Below, in pieces: positions 46,600 through 58,022 of a DNA stretch of 64,000 bases. The position numbers and the translations under genes were made by a program. Numbering within the stretch: position 1 is the stretch's first letter; each line of letters starts with the position of its first letter. The notes below the pieces were generated by a model. It made no database searches. It was not told where the DNA came from and saw only the letters and a program-made list of their open reading frames with translations. The stretch is from NCBI RefSeq assembly GCF_028453695.1, contig NC_135772.1, forward strand, positions 2,666,001 through 2,730,000. Reading direction: 5' to 3'. This DNA is from Augochlora pura. Lineage: Eukaryota > Arthropoda > Insecta > Hymenoptera > Halictidae.

Positions 46600-47170
46600 A
46601 AACAAGGCTCCCGGCACACAAAGGGTACATAAAGGGTTGCAACATGGCCGACAGAATAAATCTAAGGTGCACAGTCATCGAGGCCGCGATGATTTCGGCG
46701 TTCGCGAGACTTTCGGCTGGAATAAACGACAGGTAAGCGAAAAGGGAAAGCGAGAGACGGCCGGTTAGGTGCGCAAGCCGTAGATCAGAATTTTATGGGC
46801 GACGCTGCGGCTCGTAGGGGTCGCGCGGAAACCCTGAAGGCGGTCTTGGCCGTGTCGAAAAACATACATTCGGCCGAGTTGGTCGCGCGCGCGCGCATCG
46901 CCGCTATAAATCTTCGGCTTTATGTTACGATCCTGAAAATACACCGCGAGAAGAGGAGGCTGCTTGCTCTCTGGCGACACGCCAGCCGGATCACCGATCC
47001 GGCGGCCGCGTTTCCGCGTGGACGCGTTATACGGACGCACCGGACAAACCTAACAGCGTCGAGAATAAACCCGGGTCGCTCGTGCGACGGCTAAATTGAA
47101 TGTGGCATGTTTTCAATGAACTCCTTCGAGCGCCGCGTTCTCGAAATACTGTGGATAGAATGGGACATAA
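46600..47170. other. GC-rich block around a candidate exon
   Basis: CpG-rich. Frames of 91-151 codons on both strands have no domain. The part at 46644-46732 is listed separately. Confidence 0.4.
46644..46732 (+). CDS. Candidate first coding exon, unrecognised protein
   Basis: An ATG in CAACATGG context opens a frame that reads MADRINLRCTVIEAAMISAF and ten more residues. It then reaches AACGACAG|GTAAGC, a near-consensus splice donor. That would make an 89-nt first coding exon. The peptide is not one I recognise and no matching acceptor exon was identified. It lies in a CpG-rich block, as many insect first exons do. Chance is a real alternative. Confidence 0.25.
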
Positions 47171-47173
47171 GAG

Positions 47174-47447
47174 CATAGGAATGATAGCAATAGGAATAAT
47201 AGCAATAGCAATTATAGCAATAGCAATTATAGCAATAGGAATTATAGGAGTAGGAATTATAGCAATAGGAATAATAGTAATAGGAATTATAGCAATAGGA
47301 ATTATAGCAGTAGGAATTATAGCAATAGGAATTATAGCAGTAGGAATTATATCAGTAGGAATTATAGCAATAGGAATTATAACAATAGAAATAATAGCAA
47401 TAGGAATTATAGCAATAGGAATTATAGCAATAGGAATTATAGCAATT
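47174..47447. repeat. 15-bp minisatellite
   Basis: About 18 units of AATAGGAATTATAGC with few substitutions. Because 15 is a multiple of 3, the plus strand reads as repeating Ala-Ile-Gly-Ile-Ile and the minus strand as a similar Ile-rich chain. No signal outside the array supports a protein. Confidence 0.92.
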
Positions 47448-48600
47448 TCTGAGCGACGCGTGACGTGGTCCTCTTTAAACAATTATAACTTTCAAATTGA
47501 TTTTTATAAGGACACGTAATTTTCACGGTTATTTAGAGCAAGCTGTATGGGAAATATTCGTCTTTACTGGAACACGGAGACTGTTGCAGGTTAAAAGTTA
47601 TTGTTTTTTGAAGATTTGCCACTATTCGGTCAGTGTTACTTCATATATTCATGTATGAATATGTGATATATATAATGATATAGAATATATTTATAATATA
47701 GTATAGTATACTATAATATGAAATGTACTATAATATGGAATAGTATACACAATGTAATAAGTAGGCTACAATATAGTATAGTATGCTATAATATGAAGTA
47801 TTGAAGTCTAAAGTGTACTGTAATATGCACAGTATACGCTCTCTTCACCTATGAAATAAAATATACTAAAAAAGCAAAGACATTATCTACCAATTTATAG
47901 TGATTCACACTAAATGATCCACTTTTCCTAAACATAAATATTAAAAGTAATAAAATATTTATTTTACCATTACACTATTATATTATATATTTACTATCAT
48001 TTTACTATTTTGCTATCATAATACAATAATCGAAATACTTACCAATTAATTTTATTATTATTTTCAAAGACAGAAGAGATCTATATTATAATATTCACGA
48101 GTTTTTCACTTTATTTCGTTCTGCGAATCAATAACGAAATAAATTAGTAATTAAATTGTGTAATTAGGAAATACGAATCCTTGTCGACCAATCGAAATTA
48201 TTATTATACGGTGTAATCGACATACCCCCGGCGAGAGAAATCGTATAGAATACCAAAATGTGTACGCGAGAAACAGAACGTTAAACTGTAGTATCCCCCG
48301 GTTCAATTACATGCATAATGAGAATCTGCATTTGATGCGCGCACGGTCCAATATAAACTATCAACTCGGAGCAATCACGGAGTGAATTGCCGGATCCGAT
48401 AATGTTCGAGTATTTCAAAATATATATTAAGAGACCATTAATATTGATGGGAAATGAGGTTCACCGTGTCGATGATGAAATAAATAAATACGAACTTATT
48501 ATACAGTTCGTATATTTATTATATTATTTTTATTACTATTATATTTTGCTAATACAATATGGTAATTTGTTTAATTTTAATACATATCAAAGTATGCGTT
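47448..48600. other. AT-rich DNA, nothing recognised
   Basis: AT-rich with TATAGTATA-type irregular repeats at about 47690-47840. An 80-codon frame at 48387-48629 runs into a hairpin and has no domain. Confidence 0.45.
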
Positions 48601-48640
48601 GTTGCTACTATTACTATTATTGTATGTAATAGTAGCAACA
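48600..48640. repeat. Perfect 15-bp hairpin
   Basis: TGTTGCTACTATTAC (48600-48614) and its inverse GTAATAGTAGCAACA (48626-48640) are separated by 11 bp. It is too short for a typical microRNA precursor. Confidence 0.85.
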
Positions 48641-49871
48641 CGTATTTCTATATGCATTATATGCATATAAATTATTATTAAAATTACATTATGGTATATT
48701 TTATATCACTATTATTCTAAATTAAATTATACAATGTCAGACTTGCTAGTACTATGACCGCACAAAAATATAATAATACTTAATAATACCTAAATACTGT
48801 ATATTATCTGTCACAGTAAATCACCAAAAAATTCACTGCAAATTCTACTAAGCAATTGATTGTAAAATAAGAAAAGAATTTAAATACACAATTAACCCTA
48901 CTTTCCAAATGCTTTTATAAATAACTATACACATCCTCCATTGCACAGACATAAAATATAGCACTTCCGAAATCAGCGAAACACGCATTAAAAATAAAAT
49001 CTCCAAGAACAGTCCAACCACGTGCTTCAACTAATTAAAAACAGCGTCCAAAATGACTGAATAATAGAACAGTCAATTATTGTCTAAACAATAATTATTA
49101 ATTATCATTAATAATTTTATTATTCCCACTTACTAAATAACTACGAAACACATACTCCAGCAGCATGAAGGGTCATCTACAACAACCCTTCTCCGAACAA
49201 TGAATTACAATGGCCGCGTAAATCCAGCGACGCTAATTTTTCTTCGTTACTGCTACCGCGATCGGCGGAGTAGGTGGCAGCGAAGGGGGTTACGGTACGC
49301 AGAGATACGGATCTTCAATTATTGCAAATGACGATACCCGGATTAAACGTCGTCGGCGCGGAGACCCGGTCACAGGAAATAATTCCTCCCCCATCGGGGC
49401 AAGAGCTTAAACTGTATTTGCATAGCCGTGACACGGGCACGCCGGTTGTGTCCGAGCAACGGCGCAACTGAAATAAGAGACTCCACTTAAGCGACAGATT
49501 TATGCGAACAGATATACGCGTTTCGCAACAAAAGAACCAGTTTTTTGCGGGAGCCACTCGCATGACGCGCCCGCTTGTTTGTGAATTATGATAGCCGACC
49601 ACCCCTGCCGACGCCACTGCCACTGCTCGAGCGCAACTCGGTTTGGTTTATAATTTCGCATTGTTCGCGAAAGTAACGCTAACTGTGCCCCGCCGTCTCG
49701 AATAAACTGCTACACGGCTTGCGCCGAGGGAAACGCAGCGCGACACTTTTAATTCTGCTTCGATAAAAACGATATAGTTGCTGTATTTACTATACTGTTG
49801 CACGCGGTCTGATGGCATCGCTTATCTTACGATGTTTAAACTCCGACATTTTTTACGGCAAAAATCAATTA
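48641..49871. other. AT-rich DNA then a GC-rich block, no gene supported
   Basis: The GC block at 49150-49800 has a 102-codon minus frame and a 65-codon plus frame overlapping each other, without domains. It ends at a gap. Confidence 0.45.
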
Positions 49872-49971
49872 NNNNNNNNNNNNNNNNNNNNNNNNNNNNN
49901 NNNNNNNNNNNNNNNNNNNNNNNNNNNNNNNNNNNNNNNNNNNNNNNNNNNNNNNNNNNNNNNNNNNNNNN
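49872..49971. other. Assembly gap (100 N)
   Basis: Exactly 100 N. The sequence after it is a palindromic AT repeat. Confidence 0.95.
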
Positions 49972-50092
49972 ACTATAATATAGGTACTATAATAGTACTA
50001 TAGTATAGTACTATAATAGTACTATAGTATAGTACTATAGTATAGTACTATAATAGTACTATAGTATAGTACTATAATATAGGTACTATAAT
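49972..50092. repeat. Palindromic ACTATAATAGTACTATAG repeat after the gap
   Basis: Units of AGTACTATAATAGTACTATA, self-complementary in part, probably cause the assembly break. Confidence 0.85.
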
Positions 50093-50287
50093 AGACATGA
50101 TTAATAAAGAAGTCTGCCTGTATATTTATATAATATTGAGAGCTGCAAAAGAAAATTATTTGAGATCAGTTATTTTTACCTGCTTGGTCAATAAACAAAT
50201 TACAGTAAAAAATTCTATAAAAAACAGAAACTGTCCATTTCTCTATTATTAAGTTATTAAATTAAGGCAGCTATATCTATATAAGTT

Positions 50288-50412
50288 ATTACAGCTGTTA
50301 TTCTATATTATAGCAGTTATTACAGCTATTATCCTATACTATAGCAATGATTACAGCTATTATCTTATACTATAGCAATTATTACAGTTATTATCCTATA
50401 TTACAGCAATTA
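50288..50412. repeat. 31-bp tandem repeat
   Basis: ATTACAGCTATTATCCTATA plus CTATAGCAATT. Unit starts at 50288, 50319, 50350 and 50381. Confidence 0.9.
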
Positions 50413-50446
50413 TATATAATAAATATTTGGAACCTATGTTTTTCAG

Positions 50447-50493
50447 ATGACTGATCCTAGAGATGCCCCCACGATTCGCATCACGACAGAATT
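50447..50493 (+). CDS. Candidate small coding exon with start codon
   Basis: A 47-nt segment sits between TATGTTTTTCAG (acceptor) and GTAAGTAC (strong donor). It begins with ATG and reads MTDPRDAPTIRITTE before the donor splits the next codon. Its GC content and codon pattern stand out from the AT-rich tandem repeat upstream. If real, it is a short exon carrying the start codon of a plus-strand gene whose other exons lie elsewhere. I do not recognise the peptide. Confidence 0.35.
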
Positions 50494-51235
50494 GTAAGTA
50501 CAATTAATTATTTACCTCCTTGAAATAATATTCCGTCAACAACAAGGTACATCAGTTGTTCCTCCGAACGTCCAATAATCCGACAGAAAATCGCGAACAC
50601 ATTACAATCTATTATGCGATCGACAAGCGACGTATCCGTGTTACGCGAATTAGCAAAAAGATCGCCTCTTTAAATAACGTCGATGGATGATGAAAGACGG
50701 GGCTAGAGGAGGGGGAGTGGGGGGCGTGTCTTTCGAACAGAGATCTCTAGCAGGGACAATACGATTAAGGTGCGCAACTCTCGCAAACGCCGCGGATCTC
50801 TTTCGATCGGCCCCGATAGCCGAATGCTTCCGAAGGAACTAGCAAAAGTTCGTAGACAGAGAGAGAGAGAGAGAGAGGGGGAGAGAGAGATTTTCCGGCT
50901 TTGAATCAGAAACATCAAACGAGCCGGGCTGTGATTTCGAGTTCAGTTCACCTAGGTTTTGATGCGATTTGTACAATGGTTGGTTTTAATGCGCTTACAG
51001 CTCCCGAATAAATAGAATTTCAGATGGTTTCGGGTTCTATCGCGTTTTCCCACCCCTCCTCCCACCCCCCTCTTTACAGAAACGTTTTAATCATTTCTGT
51101 GGACGAAATGAAAACCATACGGCGCGGCTGCTATTCATGGGAACGGCGGCCATGTTGGAACGACCTCGATGAATTATTTTATCGCGCTCGGGTTGCGTTG
51201 TTAAATATTGTTTATTATTTACTTTAATGTACTGG
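50494..51235. other. GC-rich block with a GA tract, no gene supported
   Basis: A GA tract lies at about 50856-50890. Frames of about 70 codons on both strands have no domain. Confidence 0.45.
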
Positions 51236-51239
51236 GGTT

Positions 51240-51790
51240 CATTGTTTGTTGTTATTATTGGTTTGTTATTTATTATTGTTATTTTAACTGTTATTAATAA
51301 TTATTTAGAATGGATATTTACCGCTTGCTTTATAAAATCGTGGAAGACTCGTTGCGAACTTTTAATTCATTAACGTGGATGTTTATAATTGTTTAGTATT
51401 ATTATTTACTGCAGCATAATTGTTTATTATTCATTTGTTACTATTTTTTTATCACTAGTTATTGTTACTGTTATTGTAATTAATTATTTAACGCCGGTAT
51501 CAACTGCTGGCTTCATAAAGTCGTGTCAGACTCGTCGTGAACATTTAATTCATCAATGTGGCTGTTTATAATTAATCATTATTATTATCTATTATATTGT
51601 AATTGTTCATTAGTCATTTGTTATTATTTTTGCACCCTCGTTTATTATTATTATCAATGTTATTAATTACTTAACTTCGGTATTAATCTTCGGTCTGCCT
51701 ATTTATTTTTATTTATTAGTACTGACATTGTTATTAATTATTTAACATCGGTATTAACCATTTACCTTCCAACATCCTCTCAGACTTTTT
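51240..51790. repeat. 183-bp degenerate tandem repeat
   Basis: CTTTATAAAATCG at 51328 and CTTCATAAAGTCG at 51511 are 183 bp apart, each followed by an AGACTCGT block and then TTTAATTCATNAA and GTTTATAATT. Weaker copies extend to about 51790. Confidence 0.75.
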
Positions 51791-52449
51791 ACAAATCCAT
51801 CAATGTGGATCTCATTAATCTATTTTAAATAAAAACTAAATTCTACTCTTCCATTATTAATATTTAAACAACGAAGTAAAAATTGCCATACAGTAACAAT
51901 AGAGCTGGTAACAATCTTCATCCTATACAAATTCATTCAATACATTATGTGCTCATCAACATATCTCCAAAAGGAATCCCATTGGTTAAATCACTTGCTG
52001 CGACAAAAGAAACTTAAAAGAAATAATTATAAGGAAATTCTTATAATTATAAATGATCCAAAAGAATATTAAATATCTACACGCTCTCGTGAATTAAAGG
52101 GTGCATCGAAAGGGCGGCGATATAATCAAAGCTTAATTGTTGGTAAGCAGCCGCGCCAGTTACATAATTTACAAGCACAGTTCTACTTTACAGTTGACAC
52201 TGCAGTAGTTACTCAACGGCGGTCCTTGTGTTCGCGTTCGACGGTGAACAAACGAAGTCAACATTCGCGGGCCATTTTGCTAGCTGAAACCGCAGTTCGG
52301 TGGTCGGGTAGCGCTGTTTAATATTCGCAGAATTTACGTGTTTCCCTATTTAATCGAAACAAGCCAGCCGCGTCGGTGTAGGAATTCGACGCGCCTCAGA
52401 TGCAGATTCTGCGGCTCGAATTTCGTCGTTTCAGACACCTTCAATCCTT
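51791..52449. other. Mixed DNA, no gene supported
   Basis: GC patch at 52120-52440. No domain in the short frames. Confidence 0.4.
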
Positions 52450-52990
52450 AAATATAGTATTCATATTCGTCTGCATTTTATTGCATATTTTATTTGTTAT
52501 AAATAAAGCTTTTATTATCAATATAAGCTCCGTAAAGCCTAAAACCATCAATTTGACCTTATATATGTACTCTGTACGTTATATTTCATTTATTTTATGA
52601 AATATCGCAAGTAAAGCGTTGTCAATTTTTTTAAATAATGCTTTAACTATGCCAAATGAGAGAACAAAAGTTATTTCCAAAAAAATTGTAGAGAAATATT
52701 AGCAATTATTTTTTTCGATTCTCGACAGTAGGCGATAACTTTAGATAACGTCAAAAGCTGAGCATTCTTCTGCATTTCACTGCATATTTTATTTATTTAA
52801 TTATTATTTATATCTATAATAGTATTCTAAAGTATATATAATAGAATATAGGTCAGTATAAATAATATAGAAATGAAAATAATATATAAATATAAAAGCT
52901 TCACAAAGTCGAAAATCTATCAATTTGACCTTATATTATATACACACTTCATACATTATATTTTATTTATTACGTAAAATAAAACTAGAA
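52450..52990. repeat. Direct repeat pair, about 310-380 bp apart
   Basis: TCTGCATTTTATTGCATATT at 52470 and TCTGCATTTCACTGCATATT near 52769 begin two copies. Both later contain ATCAATTTGACCTTATAT. The second copy has an AT insertion. Confidence 0.75.
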
Positions 52991-53192
52991 AAATATTAAC
53001 AACTATATTTCTCCATTCTAAACAGTTGTCAGAAAGTCATCATATTGCATTTCATTATATTGCAACCAAACGGATATTATAAATATTTAAAATACAGACT
53101 TCGACTACGACCAATCCTATATCACATATTTTATCCCATAAAAGCCAAAAATTTCGCTCAAGTTGCTGATATATAAAAGACTTATGTTTCCT

Positions 53193-53428
53193 TTACCCCT
53201 TTGCTGTCGAACAGCGTCCCTAAGGCGCCTCTAAAAATTATTACACCAATCCTTATCAAATCTACTTATATTTAAAAAATTGTTAAGAGCCATTACCTGT
53301 TGCATAAATCATAAAATTCAATTTTACAATGCATAAAATGCTACGGATTATATAAAATATAGAAACACTGTAAGAATGAAGAATTATTTTGGATTTCCCG
53401 TTAAAGCGGCTCCGTTTCGAAGGGTTAA
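53193..53428. mobile_element. Family C TTAA MITE
   Basis: Left end CCCCTTTGCTGTCGAACAGC after TTTA and right end GGCTCCGTTTCGAAGGGTTAA. The interior follows the family layout. The left TTAA has mutated. Confidence 0.6.
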
Positions 53429-53494
53429 ACAAGCGCGAATATTCAAAAACAACCGAGCAAACAAACTGTAGAGTCTCGTGCTCGAAAGTAAAGA

Positions 53495-53872
53495 TTCAAT
53501 CGACGATTTCAAGGCCGCGAAGGTCCGCGAAGTGCTAGGAAGGGCCACGAAGGACCGCGAATGGCTACGAAGGGTTGCGAAGGGCCGCAAAAGGCTACGA
53601 AGGGCCGCAAAGGGCTGCGAAGGGCCACGAAGAGCCGCAAAGGGCTACGAAGGGCTGCGAAGGACCGCGAAGGGCCCCCGAGGATCGCGAATGGCTACGA
53701 AGGGTTGCGAAGGGCTACAAAGGGCTACGAAGGGCCGCAAAGGGCTACGAAGGGCCGCAAAGGGCTACGAAGTGCCGCGAAGGCCCCCGAGGACCGCGAA
53801 GGGCCGCAAAGGGCTGCGAAGGACCACGAAGGACCGCGAAGGGTCGAAAAGTGCCGCGAAGGGCCGCATAGT
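53495..53872. repeat. 12-bp-based minisatellite (CGAAGGGCCGCA)
   Basis: About 30 units of a 12-bp core (GGCCGCAAAGGG, GGCTACGAAGGG and variants) in mixed order. All three plus frames stay open because the units lack stops and 12 is a multiple of 3. They read as Lys/Arg/Gly-rich repeats. With three open frames and no flanking exon signal, it is better called a repeat than a gene. Confidence 0.88.
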
Positions 53873-54260
53873 TAGAAACATTGATGTTCCCCGGCGTAGC
53901 GAGTGCACCCCCGCCAGTTCGTGGTTCTCTTTCTCTCATTTCGCATGCACGAGCTAAGATTCGGCGCGCCGGACCACCGGAAATTATTCAGTTCGACCAT
54001 GCATGGAAATTGCCTCTGGTAGAGAGCGCATTCGTACGCAGAACGCGTACCACGGTTTCTTCCTACCGGAGAGCTTGTTCCGTGGTTTTCGAATTCTGCG
54101 TGTCGGACCGTCTATGTATGTATGCACGTGTGTACGTGTATCTGGGTCGATCGTTGAAGGAGCCACGCTTTGTTCGCCCTGTAATTAACTTTGCGCTACA
54201 CGAAAACCGCTCTCGTCGATAACGAACGAAAGGGGGGACGCCGCATTACTAGCGCCACGA
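53873..54260. other. GC-rich block, no gene supported
   Basis: Frames of 60-113 codons on both strands, no domain. Confidence 0.4.
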
Positions 54261-54559
54261 GTTTCCCATAAAAAATGATTAAACATTGCTCGATGTTCCT
54301 ATTTATTCTTTAAACAATCGACGATTTTAGAAATGAATCGCGAAGCTCGATTAATCCTTTCGTCTGCTTCCTGATTGTTTACTTATTTTTACAAGCTCGG
54401 GAACAATTGTAAAAAATTTAAACAGTAAAGTAATTAGTGGAAAAAAGAAGGCTTTGTTTATTAACATTTTTTGTTTTCGAGATTTAATTCGCAGATATTT
54501 ATGCTGCAAAAATTGCTTGGCTTTAGGCAGACCGAATGGAACGTATATTAACCCTTTAA

Positions 54560-55015
54560 ATTTAAACGGCGACTTTGCAGCGCTTTGAATTAATTTGTAC
54601 AATAATTTATTGCTTATTAGTGAGATAAAAGTGTTAGATTATACTACACTAAGCTTTGATATTATTATACAATTTATTCAATATTAAATACCTTTCGCGA
54701 GGAATAAAATAGATAAAATAAAAGTAGAATTTAAAATTCAGCTATACTGCAGGCTTCAATATTATAATAATTATAAAAAAAGTAAAATGAGAATAAAATA
54801 AATAAAGCAGCATAAATATTGTTCAATGCTAATGTCAGAAAAATATAAAAATATTAGATTTAATTACTCTGTAATAACAATTGATCGATAAAATATTAAC
54901 GCGACATAAATCGTAGAAAATTCAGCTATAATACAGCCTTTAATATTATAATGATTATAAAATATGTAAAATGAGAATAAAATAAATAAAACAGCATAAA
55001 TATTGTTTGATGCCG
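54560..55015. repeat. 184-bp AT-rich tandem repeat
   Basis: ATTCAGCTATACTGCAGGCT at 54736 and ATTCAGCTATAATACAGCCT at 54920 are 184 bp apart. The matched tail is AAATGAGAATAAAATAAATA, then AGCATAAATATTGTT. A weaker copy may precede them. Confidence 0.75.
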
Positions 55016-55630
55016 CGGATTGCATTTCGACAAAGGAAAAGGTTAGTTGAAATGGCCTCAGGAACCCCCCCATTTCCCGGAGTTTCCATAATTACGGATC
55101 ACCCTGTATACGGCCGTATACATATAGAGCAGACGCGCACGGCCACAATTAAGACGTTACAACGCGCGCGCTCGCGCGCGGGCGAAGCAATTTGTCCTGT
55201 AATCGGCGTTGTTTCACGGCTTTCACGGCAGAACAGAATTCTGGGTTGTTCACGGATTATACAGGCGTAATTAACTTCATTTAATGACCTCATGGCGCGC
55301 CGTTGGCATGCTATTCGGCAATTCGCGGAGCGCGCACAAAGCGACGCGCGCGACTTGTCGGTCGCAAATGCCGACCGCAATGACCCAACCCCGGTCTCGT
55401 CTAGCTCGCGAGATTAAAGCAGCCTCCAAACTCGCGCTGATAATAGAAAGCCCGCCTCTCTCTCTCTCTGTCTGACGTCGCCGACCGATCAAATTTTCTC
55501 TCTACGCCGAAAGTCACGGAGATGTTGCGGCAGGTCGCGAGATTTAAGTCGAGTTCGCCGCGTCCTCGACCGGCTTTGTAGACCGGCGAGCCGCGCCGGT
55601 ATCGAAATACCGCGATTCAAAGGAATCTAT
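55016..55630. other. GC-rich block with a transposon-end-like motif
   Basis: TCACCCTGTATA at about 55093 resembles the end at 5437. The rest is CpG-rich with opposite-strand frames and no domain. Confidence 0.4.
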
Positions 55631-55983
55631 CGGGTTGTCCGGGAAGTTCGTGCCGATTTTCGGTAGGTAGCGTCGGAGGCCTGACTGAATATATCACAAT
55701 TATTGAAAACAAATGACATGTGTACATATTCTAAAAGAGATAACTTCAGCCATATTTGGCTAAAAGTTTGGTTACGATTCGTTAATTTTTATCAGTTTTG
55801 TACGCCTAGAATATGGTGGCAAATAAAGTGCATCATAGGCATTTGATGCTTTTCTTTTTCTGAAAGGGCAAAAATGCCACGCAAGCGGCAAATAAGATAT
55901 GCGCTGTTTATGGCGAGGATGCTGTAGCCGAAGGAATTGTGCGGATGTGGTTCGCTCGGTTTAAAGCTGGAAATTTCGACCTT
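55631..55983 (+). pseudogene. Mariner transposon 5' fragment with broken transposase
   Basis: GGGTTGTCCGGGAAGTTCGT at the start is a mariner-type terminal inverted repeat next to a TA. About 180 bp later, ATG at 55813 opens a frame of 57 codons ending near 55983. It encodes the N-terminal helix-turn-helix region of a mariner transposase, including ATQAANKICAVYGEDAVAE and RMWFARFKAGNFDL. Codon 17 is TGA. After NFDL the similarity stops, so the catalytic region and the 3' terminus are absent. It is a dead 5' fragment. Confidence 0.88.
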
Positions 55984-56070
55984 GTTATTATAATTTTCGA
56001 TAATTAGTTTCGATAATAAAGTTTCGATAATTTCCTTTCTTTTTCTTATGCGACGTCAATGGACGATATT

Positions 56071-56148
56071 TAGAGCATCTAGAGTTTTTAGAGCATTTAG
56101 AGTTTTTAGAGCATTTAGAGCTTTTTGAGCATTCAGGGCTTTTAGAGC
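56071..56148. repeat. 18-bp tandem repeat
   Basis: Four units of TTTAGAGTTTTTAGAGCA with increasing divergence. Confidence 0.85.
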
Positions 56149-56939
56149 AGTCTTAAATGCCCTAAGATGCAGTGAAGTGTGGTAGAGTGAGGTTGATTAA
56201 ATAATTGGAACTGGACTCCGCGTTTCCTAGGGCAATATACTGTATACACACAATATACATACACACGTGTATAAGAGAGCGTACAATAAGCTGTGCTCTA
56301 TAAAAGTAATCTGCATTTTGATGTTAGCTTATCATTTAAATTGCGAATTTCATGCATGTACATCGTGTATGGTTTATTCATGGACAATAAATTAAAAATC
56401 TCAATAAAGGTTCGCGAAGGTTCCGTTCTTTTTTTTTTTCGTTATACAGTTTAATAACCGCCATATATTCGCTGTAGAAAATATGTCTCGGACTCGCTTT
56501 ATTTTAAATCACTCTAACACTTTGATCAATGATAACACTATTTTATATGTACATTATACAAAGCTATAGTCTGTTGTACAAGCCTCGCATTATTGAATAA
56601 TATAGGCGGTATTATAAAAGAATAATAATAAATAAATAATTTCAACGCTGCCGCGATCCTTGACTCAGTTATGTCAGAATTGAAAATAGCACAATTTCAC
56701 TAGCTCCAAATATTTATTAAATTTTTACTTAAAATTTTATCAAAATTTTAATTTATTAAATATTAACTTAAAATTTCGATAGCGAGAGAAATAAGTAAGT
56801 TAATAAATAGATATAACAAATGCGAATAATAAAAATTAGGCTAACGTCGTAGTAAATAAATAGATAGATATATTAAGTTAAATAAATATATTTTAAATTA
56901 TATCCAACACCCCCCTAGCGTCGATAGGCGTTCACAGGA
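56149..56939. other. AT-rich DNA, nothing recognised
   Basis: AT-rich with stop codons in all frames. No gene. Confidence 0.45.
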
Positions 56940-57240
56940 GGTTATAATGAATAATAATGAGCAATAATAATATTAATAGTAATGAGAAATACTGACTAAT
57001 AATAAAATAGCAAATTGCAAAATTGGGCCTTAATTCAGTGATCCGGAATCAATGAAGAGTTTGATTTATACTAATAATATAGCAAACGATAACACAGTAA
57101 TAATAATGAACAATAATAATATTAATAATAACAGTCATAATGAACAATAATAATATTAACAGTAACGACTAATAATATTAACAATAACAAAATATCAAAT
57201 AGCACCCTTAATTCAGTGATCCTGAATCGGCGACAACCGA
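56940..57240. repeat. Left arm of a large inverted repeat
   Basis: Two tandem units, each with AACAATAATAATATTAA, ACTAATAAT and CCTTAATTCAGTGATCC. They are inverted relative to the units at 58023-58452. Confidence 0.8.
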
Positions 57241-58022
57241 ATCGTCTCCAAAAAGACAACGTCATCAATTTTATCGTACCGATCGCGGTAACATTGCCGT
57301 ACAACCTCTCGCGGCGATAAACGGCGTGTATCGTTGAAAGAAGAAATCGTAATCGCTGCGGCGTCGTGCATAAAAATCGTTGCATAGAAAGCAGGCTTAA
57401 TTTGATCTTATCTAGCCGGGCCGGTGAGGAAACGAAGAAACGAAACAAGGCCGACGGGGGAAGGGGGGAGGACGAGTAGAATGTGGTCGCTAGGAGAGAG
57501 AACCATAGAGAGAGAGAGAGAGAGGGAGAGAGAGCCTGCCATATAAATTACGTCGCCGGAACGTCGCCGAATGTAAATGCAATACAAATTGGACCGGGCC
57601 ACTTATTATTATTCATTGGGGACATTTGTTAGCTTATCTGACGGCTCCGCCGTGTGCTCTCCTCCTCTCCTCTCCTCTCCTCACCGCTCCGCGCGTTCTC
57701 CGCTTAACTTTTTCCGACGCTGGTTCCGCCGGGCATCGCGCTCCAATCCAGATTCGATCGTGTCCCGCTTCTGGAACGCGAGTTTCGTTGATTATTACTT
57801 GTTAAATGCTCTCCGCCGCGGCGAGGGCCCGAGATGCATTTCAATCGACGTTTATTTGCGACGAACGACGGCTCTCTCTCTCGAGAGAGAGAGAGCAGAC
57901 TCCGTAGGGGCCTTGGTACGTGCCGAGGATGATTTTCAGAAGTTTGATCGGCGCTTGTCGTTAATTTGCGTTCTCGCTTTGAGTTACGGCGATCTTTTGG
58001 GGTTCTTTATGGGGGGGGATCG
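57241..58022. other. GC-rich core between inverted arms
   Basis: CpG-rich 780-bp segment with GA tracts (about 57509-57534) and a GAGAGAG palindrome near 57878-57893. The 152-codon plus frame at 57577-58035 has no domain and extends into the right arm. The 108-codon minus frame at 57122-57448 is equally anonymous. Confidence 0.45.

Noticed and set aside
48600..48640. MicroRNA hairpin
   Set aside because: The stem is 15 bp with an 11-nt loop, too short for a standard precursor. The flanks do not extend the pairing.
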